Source of the DNA: Arthrobacter sp. 35W
GTDB taxonomy: Bacteria; Actinomycetota; Actinomycetes; Actinomycetales; Micrococcaceae
Reading direction: 5' to 3'
Length of the DNA stretch: 64,000 bases
Assembly: GCF_000482545.1 (NCBI RefSeq)
Contig: NZ_KI519455.1
Span: 930,001-994,000 of the forward strand
The translations under genes were made by a program, and so were the position numbers. The number at the start of each line of letters is the position of its first letter. The stretch's first letter is position 1. The notes under the pieces are model-generated. The model saw nothing but the letters and a program-made list of their open reading frames with translations, did no database searches and was not told the origin of the DNA. This document shows, piece after piece, positions 26,631-34,871 of this stretch.

Positions 26631-27083
26631 ATGCTTACGCTGGACAACGTTGATCTGGAAGATCTGTCCATGGCCCTCGAATCCCAGACGGACCATGAAA
26701 GCTTCTGGTGGCTGGACCCGGAAACGGGGTCGGTGGGCTACTGGTCCGAGGTGGTTGAGGACGAGCTCGGCGAGTCGGCGGAGGACCTCGACGAGCGGGG
26801 GATCCTCAGGATTGATCCGATGCCTCCGAGTGAGGGCTATCTGGATATGGAATCGTTTGTCGCCAATCTGGCGGAAGGTCCGGCACGGCAGCAATTGCAG
26901 CAAGCCCTCGGCACCAAACACCCCTTCCGGCGGTTCGGCGCCGCACTGGGCCCCTTCCCCGAGGTGTTGGGCCAGTGGCGCGATTTCCACAACGTGGCCA
27001 TGCGCCGGCGCTGCGTCTCATGGCTCGTCGACGCCGGTGTCCTGGATCCATCGGCCGGCCTGCCCCAGGTCGAGGCCCGCTAG
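26631..27083 (+). CDS. UPF0158 family protein
   Basis: 150 residues, acidic, cytoplasmic. The UPF0158 pattern is visible: LEDLSMALESQTDHESFWWL near the start, then ILRIDPMPPSEGYLDMESFV, and a C-terminal FRRFGAALGPFPEVLGQWRD. Function unknown. AAAGGA precedes ATG 26631; a 20-residue upstream extension was rejected. Its stop overlaps that of the convergent DUF1097 gene by four bases. Confidence 0.8.
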   Translation: MLTLDNVDLEDLSMALESQTDHESFWWLDPETGSVGYWSEVVEDELGESAEDLDERGILRIDPMPPSEGYLDMESFVANLAEGPARQQLQQALGTKHPFRRFGAALGPFPEVLGQWRDFHNVAMRRRCVSWLVDAGVLDPSAGLPQVEAR

Positions 27084-27643
27084 CCTCCGGCCGCCGGCTG
27101 GAGGTCCGCCGCCGCGCCGGGCGATTGGGTTTCAGTCGGACTGCGACGCTGGCGCCGCCCACCCGACAAGGCCATGGCCACCGCAGCGAACCCGATCCCG
27201 AGCAGATTCATGGCCAGCCCACAGACGAAGACCGAGAGGATGCTTCCGGGCACCGGGCCGAAATGGCCCAGGTGCGTGGCCAGCACCGTGGAGAATCCGA
27301 TGAACATCCCCGGGATCAGGGACAGCGGCGCCCACCGCCCCAGCAGCAGCATTCCCGGGTTCATCACCAGAATGGACACCAGGGCCGCTGCCCAGACCGG
27401 GAGCCCCAGCCCCGATCCCAGCATCCCCTCCAGCCAAAGCGTGGCCAGGGCAAACAACCCTCCGACCACCAGCGTCCGCCCCAGCGCTGCGATGGTGGAG
27501 CGCGAGGGGCCGCCGGCCAGCATGGTGGCGGCCCAGCCCAGGAAGATCCCCCACGTTGGCAGATTCAGCGAGGCGCCGCCGATGAAGATGGTGGAGGCCG
27601 CCAGCAGCGTGGCCGAGGCTTCGATGGGCATCCGCACTTGCAT
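27080..27643 (-). CDS. DUF1097 family membrane protein
   Basis: 187 residues with about five hydrophobic helices. The DUF1097 hallmark FIGGASLNLPTWGIFLGWAA is present near the N-terminus, and a hydrophilic Arg/Pro/Ala tail ends the protein. Function unknown. AAGGA lies 9 bases before ATG 27643. The stop overlaps the UPF0158 stop on the other strand. Confidence 0.8.
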   Translation of the reverse strand: MQVRMPIEASATLLAASTIFIGGASLNLPTWGIFLGWAATMLAGGPSRSTIAALGRTLVVGGLFALATLWLEGMLGSGLGLPVWAAALVSILVMNPGMLLLGRWAPLSLIPGMFIGFSTVLATHLGHFGPVPGSILSVFVCGLAMNLLGIGFAAVAMALSGGRRQRRSPTETQSPGAAADLQPAAGG

Positions 27644-27669
27644 GGGAAAAAGTCCTTAGAAATGTAGAA

Positions 27670-27701
27670 CGGCGCCCTCCGGAGGAATTCCGGGGGCGCC
27701 G
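27670..27701 (-). terminator. Terminator of the MFS/psuKG operon
   Basis: A CGGCGCCC arm (27670-27677) pairs with GGGCGCCG (27694-27701), extended by a wobble and one further pair. On the minus strand it is followed by a T-rich stretch. Confidence 0.6.
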
Positions 27702-27712
27702 ATCCACTGTGG

Positions 27713-29128
27713 TTAGTGCTCTACTTCGGCATTGGTGGGCTTGGGAATGAGCAGGGACATCAGGAAGGCGGCTCCCGTGATGGCCGCGCCCACCAGCATG
27801 GCGGATGAGTATCCGCCCAGCGTCGCTCCGCCGGAGGCCATCTGCACGGCCGGCAGGATCGCGAAGCTCAGCCCCGCGCCCAGGCCGAATCCGGAGGCAT
27901 TCAGGCCAGGCAGGAAGCCAGGGTTGTCCTTGGGTGAGAGGACGACGCCGAGGCCGTTGAGCATGATGTTGGCCATGCCGGCATAGGTGGCGCCCAGCAG
28001 AACCGTGCCGCCAATCAGCAGGGGCATCGAGTGGACGCCCCACACGGCCAAGACCACAATACCGACGATGCTGCCCAGCAGGCCGATGCGCAGGATGGTG
28101 CGGTAGCCCAGGATCGGGGCCAGCTTTCCGGCGAAGGGCCCCACCAGCCAGCCCACCAGCGCATACGGCGTCAGCAGGAGCAGGGATGCGGCGTCGGCCT
28201 GGAGGTTGAAGCCAACCTCGGCGTTCTGGGCCAGCGACATGACCACGCCGTTGGCGGTGGCGAAAACGCCCGTCATGGTCAGGATGGTGGTCAGCACCAT
28301 GGCCCAGGTGGAGCGCTGCTTGAGCAGGGCCGGGGAGGCCAGCGGCTCGGGGGTCCGCGTCTCGAGCCACCAGAACACGACGCCGGAGGCCAGTCCCAGC
28401 AGCACGAAGATTCCCACGTGGACGAAGTTGGCGGAGGTGAGCTTGCCGGTTTCATTCACCGCCATCTGCAGGAACAGGATGGCGAGCACCAGCGGGACAA
28501 CGCCGCGCCAGTCCATCTTGACCCCTGCGGACGGGCGGGAATCCGGAGCGATGCGCACCACCAGGTACACGGCCACGAGGCCGACGCCGGTGATCACCCA
28601 AAAGATGGAACGGAACCCGAAGGCGGTGGCCAGGAAGCCGCCGGCCAACGCGTCCACGCCGGCGATGCCACCGTTGACGGCCGCGACGATGCCCATCATG
28701 GTGCCGTACTGCTTGCGGTCGGTGATTTCGGTGCGCAGCATCAGCAGGCAGACGGGGATGATCGAGCCGGAAACGCCCTGGACGGCGCGGGCCGCAAACA
28801 TCATTTCCATGCTGGTCGACATGGCCGCCATCACGGCGCCCACTGTCATTCCGGCAATCATCAGAATGAGGATCTTGCGCCGGCCGGCAATGTCGCTGAG
28901 CCGCGGCAGGAACAGGCCAAAGAGCGCCGTGCTGGTGAAGAATGCCGTCTGCGAGAGCCCGATGCTGACTTCATCGGTGTGCAATTCCCTGGCCATGACG
29001 ACAAGGGCCGGGCTGAGCATGCTGGCATTGAGCTGGAAGGCGGTGCAGGCGGCCAGCAGGGCCACCATCAACGCGCCAGTGCGGATCTTCTTGGGTGCAG
29101 CCAAAAGCGGTGCAGCAGTCGACGTCAT
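27713..29128 (-). CDS. MFS transporter, probably for pseudouridine or related nucleoside
   Basis: 471 residues with 12-14 hydrophobic segments. The major-facilitator loop motif appears as LPRLSDIAGRRKILI between helices 2 and 3. The family resembles drug/H+ antiporter-like transporters, so the sequence alone does not give the substrate. It lies 67 bases after psuK on the same strand, in a cluster of pseudouridine catabolism. An import role for pseudouridine or another nucleoside is therefore a reasonable inference. Confidence 0.75.
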   Translation of the reverse strand: MTSTAAPLLAAPKKIRTGALMVALLAACTAFQLNASMLSPALVVMARELHTDEVSIGLSQTAFFTSTALFGLFLPRLSDIAGRRKILILMIAGMTVGAVMAAMSTSMEMMFAARAVQGVSGSIIPVCLLMLRTEITDRKQYGTMMGIVAAVNGGIAGVDALAGGFLATAFGFRSIFWVITGVGLVAVYLVVRIAPDSRPSAGVKMDWRGVVPLVLAILFLQMAVNETGKLTSANFVHVGIFVLLGLASGVVFWWLETRTPEPLASPALLKQRSTWAMVLTTILTMTGVFATANGVVMSLAQNAEVGFNLQADAASLLLLTPYALVGWLVGPFAGKLAPILGYRTILRIGLLGSIVGIVVLAVWGVHSMPLLIGGTVLLGATYAGMANIMLNGLGVVLSPKDNPGFLPGLNASGFGLGAGLSFAILPAVQMASGGATLGGYSSAMLVGAAITGAAFLMSLLIPKPTNAEVEH

Positions 29129-29195
29129 TGTGACTACCTTTCATCGGGCATGGGGGTGGCAGGGAGGCAGCTGGAAGGGCTGAAGAAAGGAAGGC

Positions 29196-30077
29196 TCAGC
29201 AGGCCTCGGCCATGGAGGCCCCGGGCGAGGCAAGGACCTTTGCCGCTGTGGCATGGCCCAGTTCGCAGGCGTCCCACAGCTGGCCGGTCTTGAGGTAGCC
29301 GGCCAGGAATCCTGCCGCGAAGGCATCGCCGGCGCCGGTGAGGTCGCGGATGCATTCGACAGGCGGCACCGGGACTGTCATCCGCTCGCCGCCGGGGATG
29401 TGCACCACCGTGGGTTCGGGGCCGTATTTGGCGACGACGATGGTCTTGGGCAGTCTGGCCAGGTTGGCCCCGCCGTCGCCGGCGTCGGAGAGCTGCAGCA
29501 GTGCGGCTTCGCTTTCGTTGCCGATCAGGAAATCGGGTGCCAGCTCCGCCATCAGATCCAGGAACGCGTCCACACCAAAGTGGGTCAACATTCCCGTGGA
29601 GGAGGCATCCACCGACACCTTGCCGCCGCGCTTTTTCATCCGCCGGATCAAATCGCAGGCGGTGTCCTGCAGCGGTCCGCCGTCGAAGGAATAGGCCGGA
29701 ACATGGAGGATTTCCAGACCGTCCAGCCACTCATCGGGCACGTCCTGCAGCAGGGTGGAGGCGCCGCGCTGGGGCAGCATGGTCCGCTCGCCGTTCTGGT
29801 CGATCAGAATCACGATGGTGCCGGACTTGCCGCGGCGCTGGACCTTCACGTCAACGCCGCGGCCCCCCAACTCATCCACCAGGAAGCGGCCCACGTGGTC
29901 ATCCCCCACGCAGCCCAAAAAGCGCGTCGGATGCAGCGCGGCGGCAAACCCGGCCACGTTGGCCCCGCTGCCGCCGCGGGTGTGGAAGATTTCCACCTTG
30001 CTGTCCGTGCCGTGCTTCACCGGTTCCCCGAGCCACACGATCACGTCCTCGACCAGATCTCCCACCACACCAAGCAT
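29196..30077 (-). CDS. psuK: PfkB-family kinase, probable pseudouridine kinase
   Basis: 293 residues, ribokinase fold. N-terminal GVVGDLVEDVIV, GGSGANVAGFAAAL (signature 1 region), and DLTGAGDAFAAGFLAGYL (signature 2) with the catalytic Asp. It phosphorylates a sugar or nucleoside. The neighbouring psuG makes pseudouridine the likely substrate. Start: GGAGGT lies 6 bases before ATG 30077. The ATG two codons earlier would have no spacing from that site. Confidence 0.8.
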   Translation of the reverse strand: MLGVVGDLVEDVIVWLGEPVKHGTDSKVEIFHTRGGSGANVAGFAAALHPTRFLGCVGDDHVGRFLVDELGGRGVDVKVQRRGKSGTIVILIDQNGERTMLPQRGASTLLQDVPDEWLDGLEILHVPAYSFDGGPLQDTACDLIRRMKKRGGKVSVDASSTGMLTHFGVDAFLDLMAELAPDFLIGNESEAALLQLSDAGDGGANLARLPKTIVVAKYGPEPTVVHIPGGERMTVPVPPVECIRDLTGAGDAFAAGFLAGYLKTGQLWDACELGHATAAKVLASPGASMAEAC

Positions 30078-30104
30078 CGTCATACCTCCAGTACTAACGC
30101 GGAA

Positions 30105-31025
30105 CTAACGGGCCAACGCCGCGGCAACGTCGCCGCCGAGGGCAACATTTCCGCGGTAGACGTCGACATTGACGGTGAGGCTGCGGCCATGGGTGTCGCG
30201 CTGGATGAAGTCCAGCAGGAACGGCGTGGTCTCGTTGCCGGTGATGCCGTTCTTCTCCGCCTCGCCCCAGGCGCGGGCCAGGATGTCATCGAGCTCCTCG
30301 GGCGGGAGCTGCTTGTCCTCGGCCACCGGGTTGGCCAGCAGGATGGCGGAATCGAGCTTGAGGTCGTCGCGGGCGTTGGCGATGGCCGCAACCTCCTCGG
30401 CGGTGTCGACGGCGTAGCCGATCTCGAAACCGGAATCCGAGACGTAGAAGCCCGGGTACTTCTTGGTCTTGTAGCCGATCACCGGGATGTTCAGCGTTTC
30501 GAAGCGCTCCAGCGTGGCGGCAACATCGAGGATGGACTTCACCCCGGCACTGACCACGATGATGGGCGTGTGGGCCAGCGTGGTGGTGTCGGCGGACTCG
30601 TCAAAGCTGGTGGCTGCGCCGTGGTGGACGCCGCCCAGGCCGCCCGTGGAGAAGACCTTGATGCCGGCGCCGTGCGCGAGGAAGGCCGTGGCTGCGACGG
30701 TGGTGCCGCCGTTCAGACGCAGGGCTGCGGCCACGGGAAGATCGCGCAGGCTGACCTTGGTGACGGCGTCGTCGTTGGAGAGTTCCTCGATCTGCTCGAT
30801 GCTCAGACCAACGGTGGGGACGCCCTTGTAGACGCCGATGGTGGCGGGGGTGATGCCGCGGGCCCGCAGGCCGGCTTCGGCCTCCAGCGCAACCTCAATG
30901 TTGCGGGGGCGGGGCAGGCCGTGCGTGAAGATGGTGGATTCCAGTGCGACGACGGGGCGGCCCTCGGCGACGGCCGCGGCAACCTCTTCGGAGACGTGGA
31001 CTGTGGTGGCAAGCGTGGAGGACAT
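30105..31025 (-). CDS. psuG: Pseudouridine-5'-phosphate glycosidase
   Basis: 306 residues. Cleaves the C-C glycosidic bond of pseudouridine 5'-phosphate to uracil and ribose 5-phosphate. Strong family features: VALESTIFTHGLPRPRN, the TIGVYKGVPTVGLS segment with its catalytic Lys, FSTGGLGGVHHGA, VSAGVKSILD, and LLANPVAE. Normal length (about 300-310). First gene of psuG-psuK-MFS; a candidate promoter lies upstream. The LysR gene is divergent. Confidence 0.95.
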   Translation of the reverse strand: MSSTLATTVHVSEEVAAAVAEGRPVVALESTIFTHGLPRPRNIEVALEAEAGLRARGITPATIGVYKGVPTVGLSIEQIEELSNDDAVTKVSLRDLPVAAALRLNGGTTVAATAFLAHGAGIKVFSTGGLGGVHHGAATSFDESADTTTLAHTPIIVVSAGVKSILDVAATLERFETLNIPVIGYKTKKYPGFYVSDSGFEIGYAVDTAEEVAAIANARDDLKLDSAILLANPVAEDKQLPPEELDDILARAWGEAEKNGITGNETTPFLLDFIQRDTHGRSLTVNVDVYRGNVALGGDVAAALAR

Positions 31026-31068
31026 GGCTGGGTCTTTCTGTTGTGACGTTGATTACTGCGATGTACCC

Positions 31069-31097
31069 AAGCTATGGCCCCCAATATGCGTAAACAA
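31069..31097 (-). promoter_or_regulatory. Candidate psuG promoter
   Basis: Minus-strand TTGTTT (31097-31092), 17-bp spacer and TAGCTT (31074-31069), about 45 bases before the psuG start and within the psuG-lysR gap. Confidence 0.4.
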
Positions 31098-31108
31098 GAA
31101 TGAATCTG

Positions 31109-31120
31109 ATCATAATTGAT
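31109..31120. promoter_or_regulatory. Candidate LysR site ATCATAATTGAT
   Basis: 4-4-4 inverted repeat in the psuG-lysR gap, just upstream of the LysR start. AT-rich symmetry of this type is common in LysR operators. Confidence 0.35.
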
Positions 31121-31131
31121 AGTCTTTGCCT

Positions 31132-32043
31132 ATGAAGATCACGTTACGGCAGATCGAAATCTTCCTCGCCGTCGTCGCCGAAATGCACTTTGCGCGGGCC
31201 GCCGAGTCGATCCACATCTCCCAGCCCACGGTAAGCCAGGAGATCAGACGGTTGGAGCGTGGGCTGGCGGTCAAGCTCTTCGACAGGACCACCCGGGCCG
31301 CCCACCTCACCCCGGCCGGCGAATCGCTGCTGGCCGATGCCAGGAATCTGGTCGCGGCCGCAAACGCCCTGACGGAGAAGGCCCTCCTGTTTGCCCCGCA
31401 GCATGTGAAGAAGCTGCGCGTGGTGGCCTCGCCGAGCGTCGTCAACCGGCTGCTGCCGGACGTCATGAGCCAGTGCGAAAGGCAATTGCCCGAGCTGAGC
31501 ATTGAAGACATTCCCGTGGACACCGGAAACGTTTCGGCTCGGCTGGCGGCCGAGGGCGGGGACATCGGCCTGGGCCGGTTCCTGTCCGCCCCGCCCGGGT
31601 TCGAGCAGGAGGTCCTGGCCCGGGAACCGGTGGTGGTGACGCTGAGTTCCTCGCATCCGCTGGCCGGCCGCGAATCCATTGATCTGCAGGATCTGGGCGA
31701 TCTGCCCCTGCTGCTGTGGCCCCGCGAGCAGAATCCCGAGTACTACGATGCCCTGCTGCAGATCTGCACCGACCGCGGCCTGTCTCCGCTGATTCTGGTC
31801 AGCCCGCCATTGATCGTGGGGGCGCGCTCCTATTTGATCGCCGAGGGCCGCGCCTTTTCGCTGGTGCCCAACTCGGCAGCCAGCCACCTCTCCACCAATC
31901 TGCGCGCCGTGCCGCTGGCGTCCCCTGCGACACTGCCGCTGGAAATGCTCTGGCGCAGGCACGACCCCCGGGTCATCGTGCCGGAGTTCCTGGACATTGT
32001 CCGGGCCAAGGCCCGCGCCCTCGACGCCCGGAGCCTCGGCTGA
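31132..32043 (+). CDS. LysR-family regulator of the pseudouridine cluster
   Basis: 303 residues. N-terminal winged helix: LRQIEIFLAVVAEMHFARAA, ISQPTVSQEIRRLE, then the LysR substrate-binding fold. ATG 31132 is used; a TTG two codons upstream is possible. No clear ribosome binding site. It is divergent from psuG across ~106 bases and is therefore the likely regulator, probably responding to pseudouridine or its phosphate (inference). Confidence 0.85.
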   Translation: MKITLRQIEIFLAVVAEMHFARAAESIHISQPTVSQEIRRLERGLAVKLFDRTTRAAHLTPAGESLLADARNLVAAANALTEKALLFAPQHVKKLRVVASPSVVNRLLPDVMSQCERQLPELSIEDIPVDTGNVSARLAAEGGDIGLGRFLSAPPGFEQEVLAREPVVVTLSSSHPLAGRESIDLQDLGDLPLLLWPREQNPEYYDALLQICTDRGLSPLILVSPPLIVGARSYLIAEGRAFSLVPNSAASHLSTNLRAVPLASPATLPLEMLWRRHDPRVIVPEFLDIVRAKARALDARSLG

Positions 32044-32178
32044 GAGGAAGCCCGCCGGGGCGCTTTTCGTCGTGGCGTCGTCACAATTGGCACCGCCGGC
32101 CACAGCCATTCTGCGCATCCGCGGCCCCGTGCAATACTTCTTGCCGATATCACTGGCATGAGAATTGGGGAGCCCACA

Positions 32179-32703
32179 TTGTCCGAGAATACTGAACCTG
32201 GCTACGGCCAGACCGCGCCCGTCCCGTACATGGAAACCACTCCGCGGCCCCGGCCCACGGAGGACGTCCTCCGCGGCGCCATTTTTGCCTCCATCGTCAT
32301 TCCCCTGGGTGTGCTTGCGTGGATGATCATCTGGAATTTCGGCTTCGTAGCTTCGCTCGTGGCCTGGGTGGTGGCCTTTGGTGCCGCCAGAATGTATGGA
32401 CACGGTGCGGGCCATCCCACCAGGCGCGGCGTGTGGGTGGTCTTGGGCATCGTGCTGGTGACGATGACCCTCGCCTTCGTCGGCGGCATGTGGCTGGACA
32501 TGATCAACCAGTTCGGCATGAGCCCCGTCCAGGCCCTGACGGACGGGGAAATGTGGGACGTTTTTGGCACCAACCTCATCGACAATCCAGAACTGTGGGA
32601 AAGCTACAGCAAGGACATCCTGATGGCCGCGCTGTTCTCAGCGCTCGGCTGCTTCTTCACGCTGCGGAAGCTGTTTGCCTCAACGTCGGCTGCCACCGCC
32701 TGA
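32179..32703 (+). CDS. Membrane protein of unknown function
   Basis: 174 residues. A hydrophilic Pro-rich N-terminus is followed by three to four hydrophobic helices (IFASIVIPLGVLAWMIIWNF, a short one ending in AFGAARMYG, VWVVLGIVLVTMTLAFVGG and a C-terminal one before LRKLF). No family recognised. TTG 32179 was chosen because GGGGAG stands 7 bases before it; the upstream ATG at 32158 lacks a site. Confidence 0.6.
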   Translation: MSENTEPGYGQTAPVPYMETTPRPRPTEDVLRGAIFASIVIPLGVLAWMIIWNFGFVASLVAWVVAFGAARMYGHGAGHPTRRGVWVVLGIVLVTMTLAFVGGMWLDMINQFGMSPVQALTDGEMWDVFGTNLIDNPELWESYSKDILMAALFSALGCFFTLRKLFASTSAATA

Positions 32704-32730
32704 GCCCAGTGGCTTGCCGCCGGCCGGGTG

Positions 32731-33027
32731 TCAGCCGCCGGCCACGGACTGGATGACCATCACTTCCTGGCCGGGCAGCACCACTGTGGCCAGCCCATCG
32801 CGGCGCCGCACATCCTCGCCCGCCACGTAGATGTTGACATAGCGCCTCAGGGCGCCGGTTTCATCGCGCACCCGGCGGTTGAAGATGGGATGCGCGGCGC
32901 CCACCGTGTCCAGCAATTCGGCCACCGTCGCCGGACCCTCAACGGCGAGCGCAAGTTCGGCCGCTCCGCCAGTGAATTGGCGCAGCAGGCTGGGGACAAG
33001 CAGGGCAACATCGCCGGCGTCGGCCAT
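32731..33027 (-). CDS. MoaD/ThiS-family sulfur-carrier-like protein
   Basis: 98 residues, ubiquitin-like beta-grasp fold: VPSLLRQFTGGA start, VAELLDTVGAAHP helix, RRYVNIYVAGEDVR strand, and a terminal Gly-Gly that family members use for thiocarboxylation or conjugation. It starts 3 bases after the BNR-repeat protein and is co-transcribed with it. No moaE or thiG partner is near, so the role is unclear. Confidence 0.78.
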   Translation of the reverse strand: MADAGDVALLVPSLLRQFTGGAAELALAVEGPATVAELLDTVGAAHPIFNRRVRDETGALRRYVNIYVAGEDVRRRDGLATVVLPGQEVMVIQSVAGG

Positions 33028-33030
33028 GGC

Positions 33031-34131
33031 TCAGCCGACGACGGCGGCGCGCACGCAGAGCACGTCTGGCAGGTGGGAGATGGCCTCCGCAAAGCTGGCC
33101 CCCTCATCGGCGCTGGCATAGACCGAGCCGCCGCGGGTGCCGAAGTACACGCCCACGGGCTCGGCGGTGTCCAAGGCTGCGGCGTCGCGCAGCACCACGT
33201 TGTAGTCCGGATCGGGCAGGCCGCCGTCGAGCCGCGTCCAGCTTTCGCCGGCGTCGTCGGTGCGGTGCACCGCCAGGTGGCCGTCCGGCGGGATGCGCTC
33301 GGAATCGGCCTTGATGGGCACCACCCAGGCCGTGCCCGAACGCCGCGGGTGCGCGAGCATGACAAAGCCAAAATCAGCGGGCAGGCCCTCGGCAATGGAG
33401 GTCCAGGTGTCGGCGTTGTCCTCGCTGCGGTAGACGCCGTGGTGGTTCTGCGCAAAGAGCCGCTCGGGCAGGACGGCGTCGCGCGCCACCTTGTGCACGC
33501 ACTGGCCGAACTCCGGCAGCGGGTCCGGCAGAAACGTGGCCCCGATGCCGTGGTTGCGGGGCTGCCAACTGGTGCCGCCGTCGGTGCTGCGGTAGACCCC
33601 GCCCGTGCTCATCGCGATGTGGATGGTGTCCTCGTCCACCGGGCTGGGCAGCACCGTATGGGCGGCCGCGCCGCCTGCTCCGGCACCCCATTCGGCGCGG
33701 TGCGGATGGTCCCAGAGCCCGCGGTTCAGCTCAAAGTGTTCGCCGCCGTCGGTTGATTTCCACACCGAGATGGGCTCGCAGCCGGCCCAGACCACCCCCG
33801 GGCGCTGCGCTGTGTCGGGGTGGATCTGCCAGATCCGCTCCAGCGCCGCCCCGGTGTCCGGCGGAAAGGTGATGGCGCCGTCCTCCGGTTCGGTCCAGGT
33901 GGCGCCAAGGTCGTCCGAGTGGGCCACCGTGGGGCCCCAATGCTCCGAGCGGACGCCCACCATAATGCGGGTGCGCCCATCCCTGGTGTCGATGCCGATG
34001 CTGGGGATCTCATTCATGAGGAAATGCGGTCCGGTGAAGGTGAACTCGGCCCTGTCTGTGCTGGTGCCCAGCCAGAGCCCCTTCTTGGTGCCGACCGCCA
34101 AAAGGATGTGTGCCGCGCCGTTGCTAGCCAT
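33031..34131 (-). CDS. BNR/WD40-like beta-propeller protein (sialidase-like fold)
   Basis: 366 residues. Repeated Asp-box-like units (e.g. YRSTDGGTSW, YRSEDNADTW, HRTDDAGESW) point to a BNR beta-propeller, as in exo-alpha-sialidase-like or photosystem-assembly-like proteins. No signal peptide, so probably cytoplasmic. The ATG at 34131 is preferred over an upstream-extended frame. It is paired with a MoaD/ThiS-like protein; this gene pair is the best clue to its function, which I cannot name. Confidence 0.7.
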   Translation of the reverse strand: MASNGAAHILLAVGTKKGLWLGTSTDRAEFTFTGPHFLMNEIPSIGIDTRDGRTRIMVGVRSEHWGPTVAHSDDLGATWTEPEDGAITFPPDTGAALERIWQIHPDTAQRPGVVWAGCEPISVWKSTDGGEHFELNRGLWDHPHRAEWGAGAGGAAAHTVLPSPVDEDTIHIAMSTGGVYRSTDGGTSWQPRNHGIGATFLPDPLPEFGQCVHKVARDAVLPERLFAQNHHGVYRSEDNADTWTSIAEGLPADFGFVMLAHPRRSGTAWVVPIKADSERIPPDGHLAVHRTDDAGESWTRLDGGLPDPDYNVVLRDAAALDTAEPVGVYFGTRGGSVYASADEGASFAEAISHLPDVLCVRAAVVG

Positions 34132-34221
34132 GCCCCCATTCGACCACCGGCCCGCTGCCTGCGGCAAGGGTCTGCCGTCGATCCACCATGGGTTTCGGAC
34201 GGCTTCCGTGACCTCCGCCAC

Positions 34222-34261
34222 ATACCCCCTAGGGGTATTGACCGATACCCCCTAGGGGTAT
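34222..34261. promoter_or_regulatory. Two CsoR operators over the csoR promoter
   Basis: Two identical 17-bp palindromes ATACCCCCTAGGGGTAT at 34222-34238 and 34245-34261, a classic copper-repressor operator type. TTGACC (34238-34243) between them is a likely -35. TAAATT (34261-34266) or an overlapping hexamer is the -10, so repressor binding would cover the promoter. Confidence 0.8.
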
Positions 34262-34272
34262 AAATTCAAAGC

Positions 34273-34596
34273 ATGGAAGACCACCAGGAACCCCAGGAAC
34301 CGCACGGCTACACCGAGGAGAAACAGGCCTATCTGCGCCGGCTGAAGCGGGCCGAGGGCCAGGTGCGCGGCATCGCCCGCATGGTGGAGGAGGACAAGTA
34401 CTGCATCGACATCCTCACCCAGATCGCGGCGGTCAACAAGGCCCTGCACGCCGTCAGCATTGGGCTGCTGGAGGACCACATCGCCCACTGCGTGGTGGGG
34501 GCCGCCCACGAATCCCTGGCGGAGGAAAACCCGCAGATTGTCCAGGACAAGGTCTCCGAGGCCACCGCCGCCATTTCACGACTCTTGAGGAGCTAG
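34273..34596 (+). CDS. csoR: CsoR-type copper-sensing repressor
   Basis: 107 residues, all-helical metal-sensing repressor (DUF156). It binds Cu(I) through Cys44, His69 and Cys73 (C...HxxxC pattern seen) and then leaves DNA. Two matching operators lie directly upstream. The ATG is only about 7 bases after the predicted -10 with no ribosome binding site, suggesting a leaderless mRNA. It heads the csoR-copZ-copA operon. Confidence 0.93.
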   Translation: MEDHQEPQEPHGYTEEKQAYLRRLKRAEGQVRGIARMVEEDKYCIDILTQIAAVNKALHAVSIGLLEDHIAHCVVGAAHESLAEENPQIVQDKVSEATAAISRLLRS

Positions 34597-34598
34597 CC

Positions 34599-34841
34599 AT
34601 GAGCACCACCCACCAGCCCGTCACCACCACCGTCAACATCTCCGGCATGACCTGCGGCCACTGCGTCAGCTCCGTCACCGAGGAGCTCAGCGCCCTGGCC
34701 GGCGTCACCGGCGTGGCCATCGAACTGAACAAGGGCGGCATCTCCCGCGCCACCGTCACCTCATCGCTGACGCTCTCCCCCGAAGAAATCGGCGAAGCCG
34801 TGGCCGAGGCCGGCTACCTGGTCGTCGCAAATCTGGCCTAA
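34599..34841 (+). CDS. copZ: Copper chaperone (HMA domain)
   Basis: 80 residues, a single heavy-metal-associated domain with the Cu(I) motif GMTCGHC near residues 16-22 and a beta-alpha-beta-beta-alpha-beta pattern. Starts 2 bases after csoR. It probably hands Cu(I) to the CopA ATPase encoded next. Confidence 0.92.
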   Translation: MSTTHQPVTTTVNISGMTCGHCVSSVTEELSALAGVTGVAIELNKGGISRATVTSSLTLSPEEIGEAVAEAGYLVVANLA

Positions 34842-34871
34842 GCGCCCATCACCAGCATCCTAAGGAGCGCC

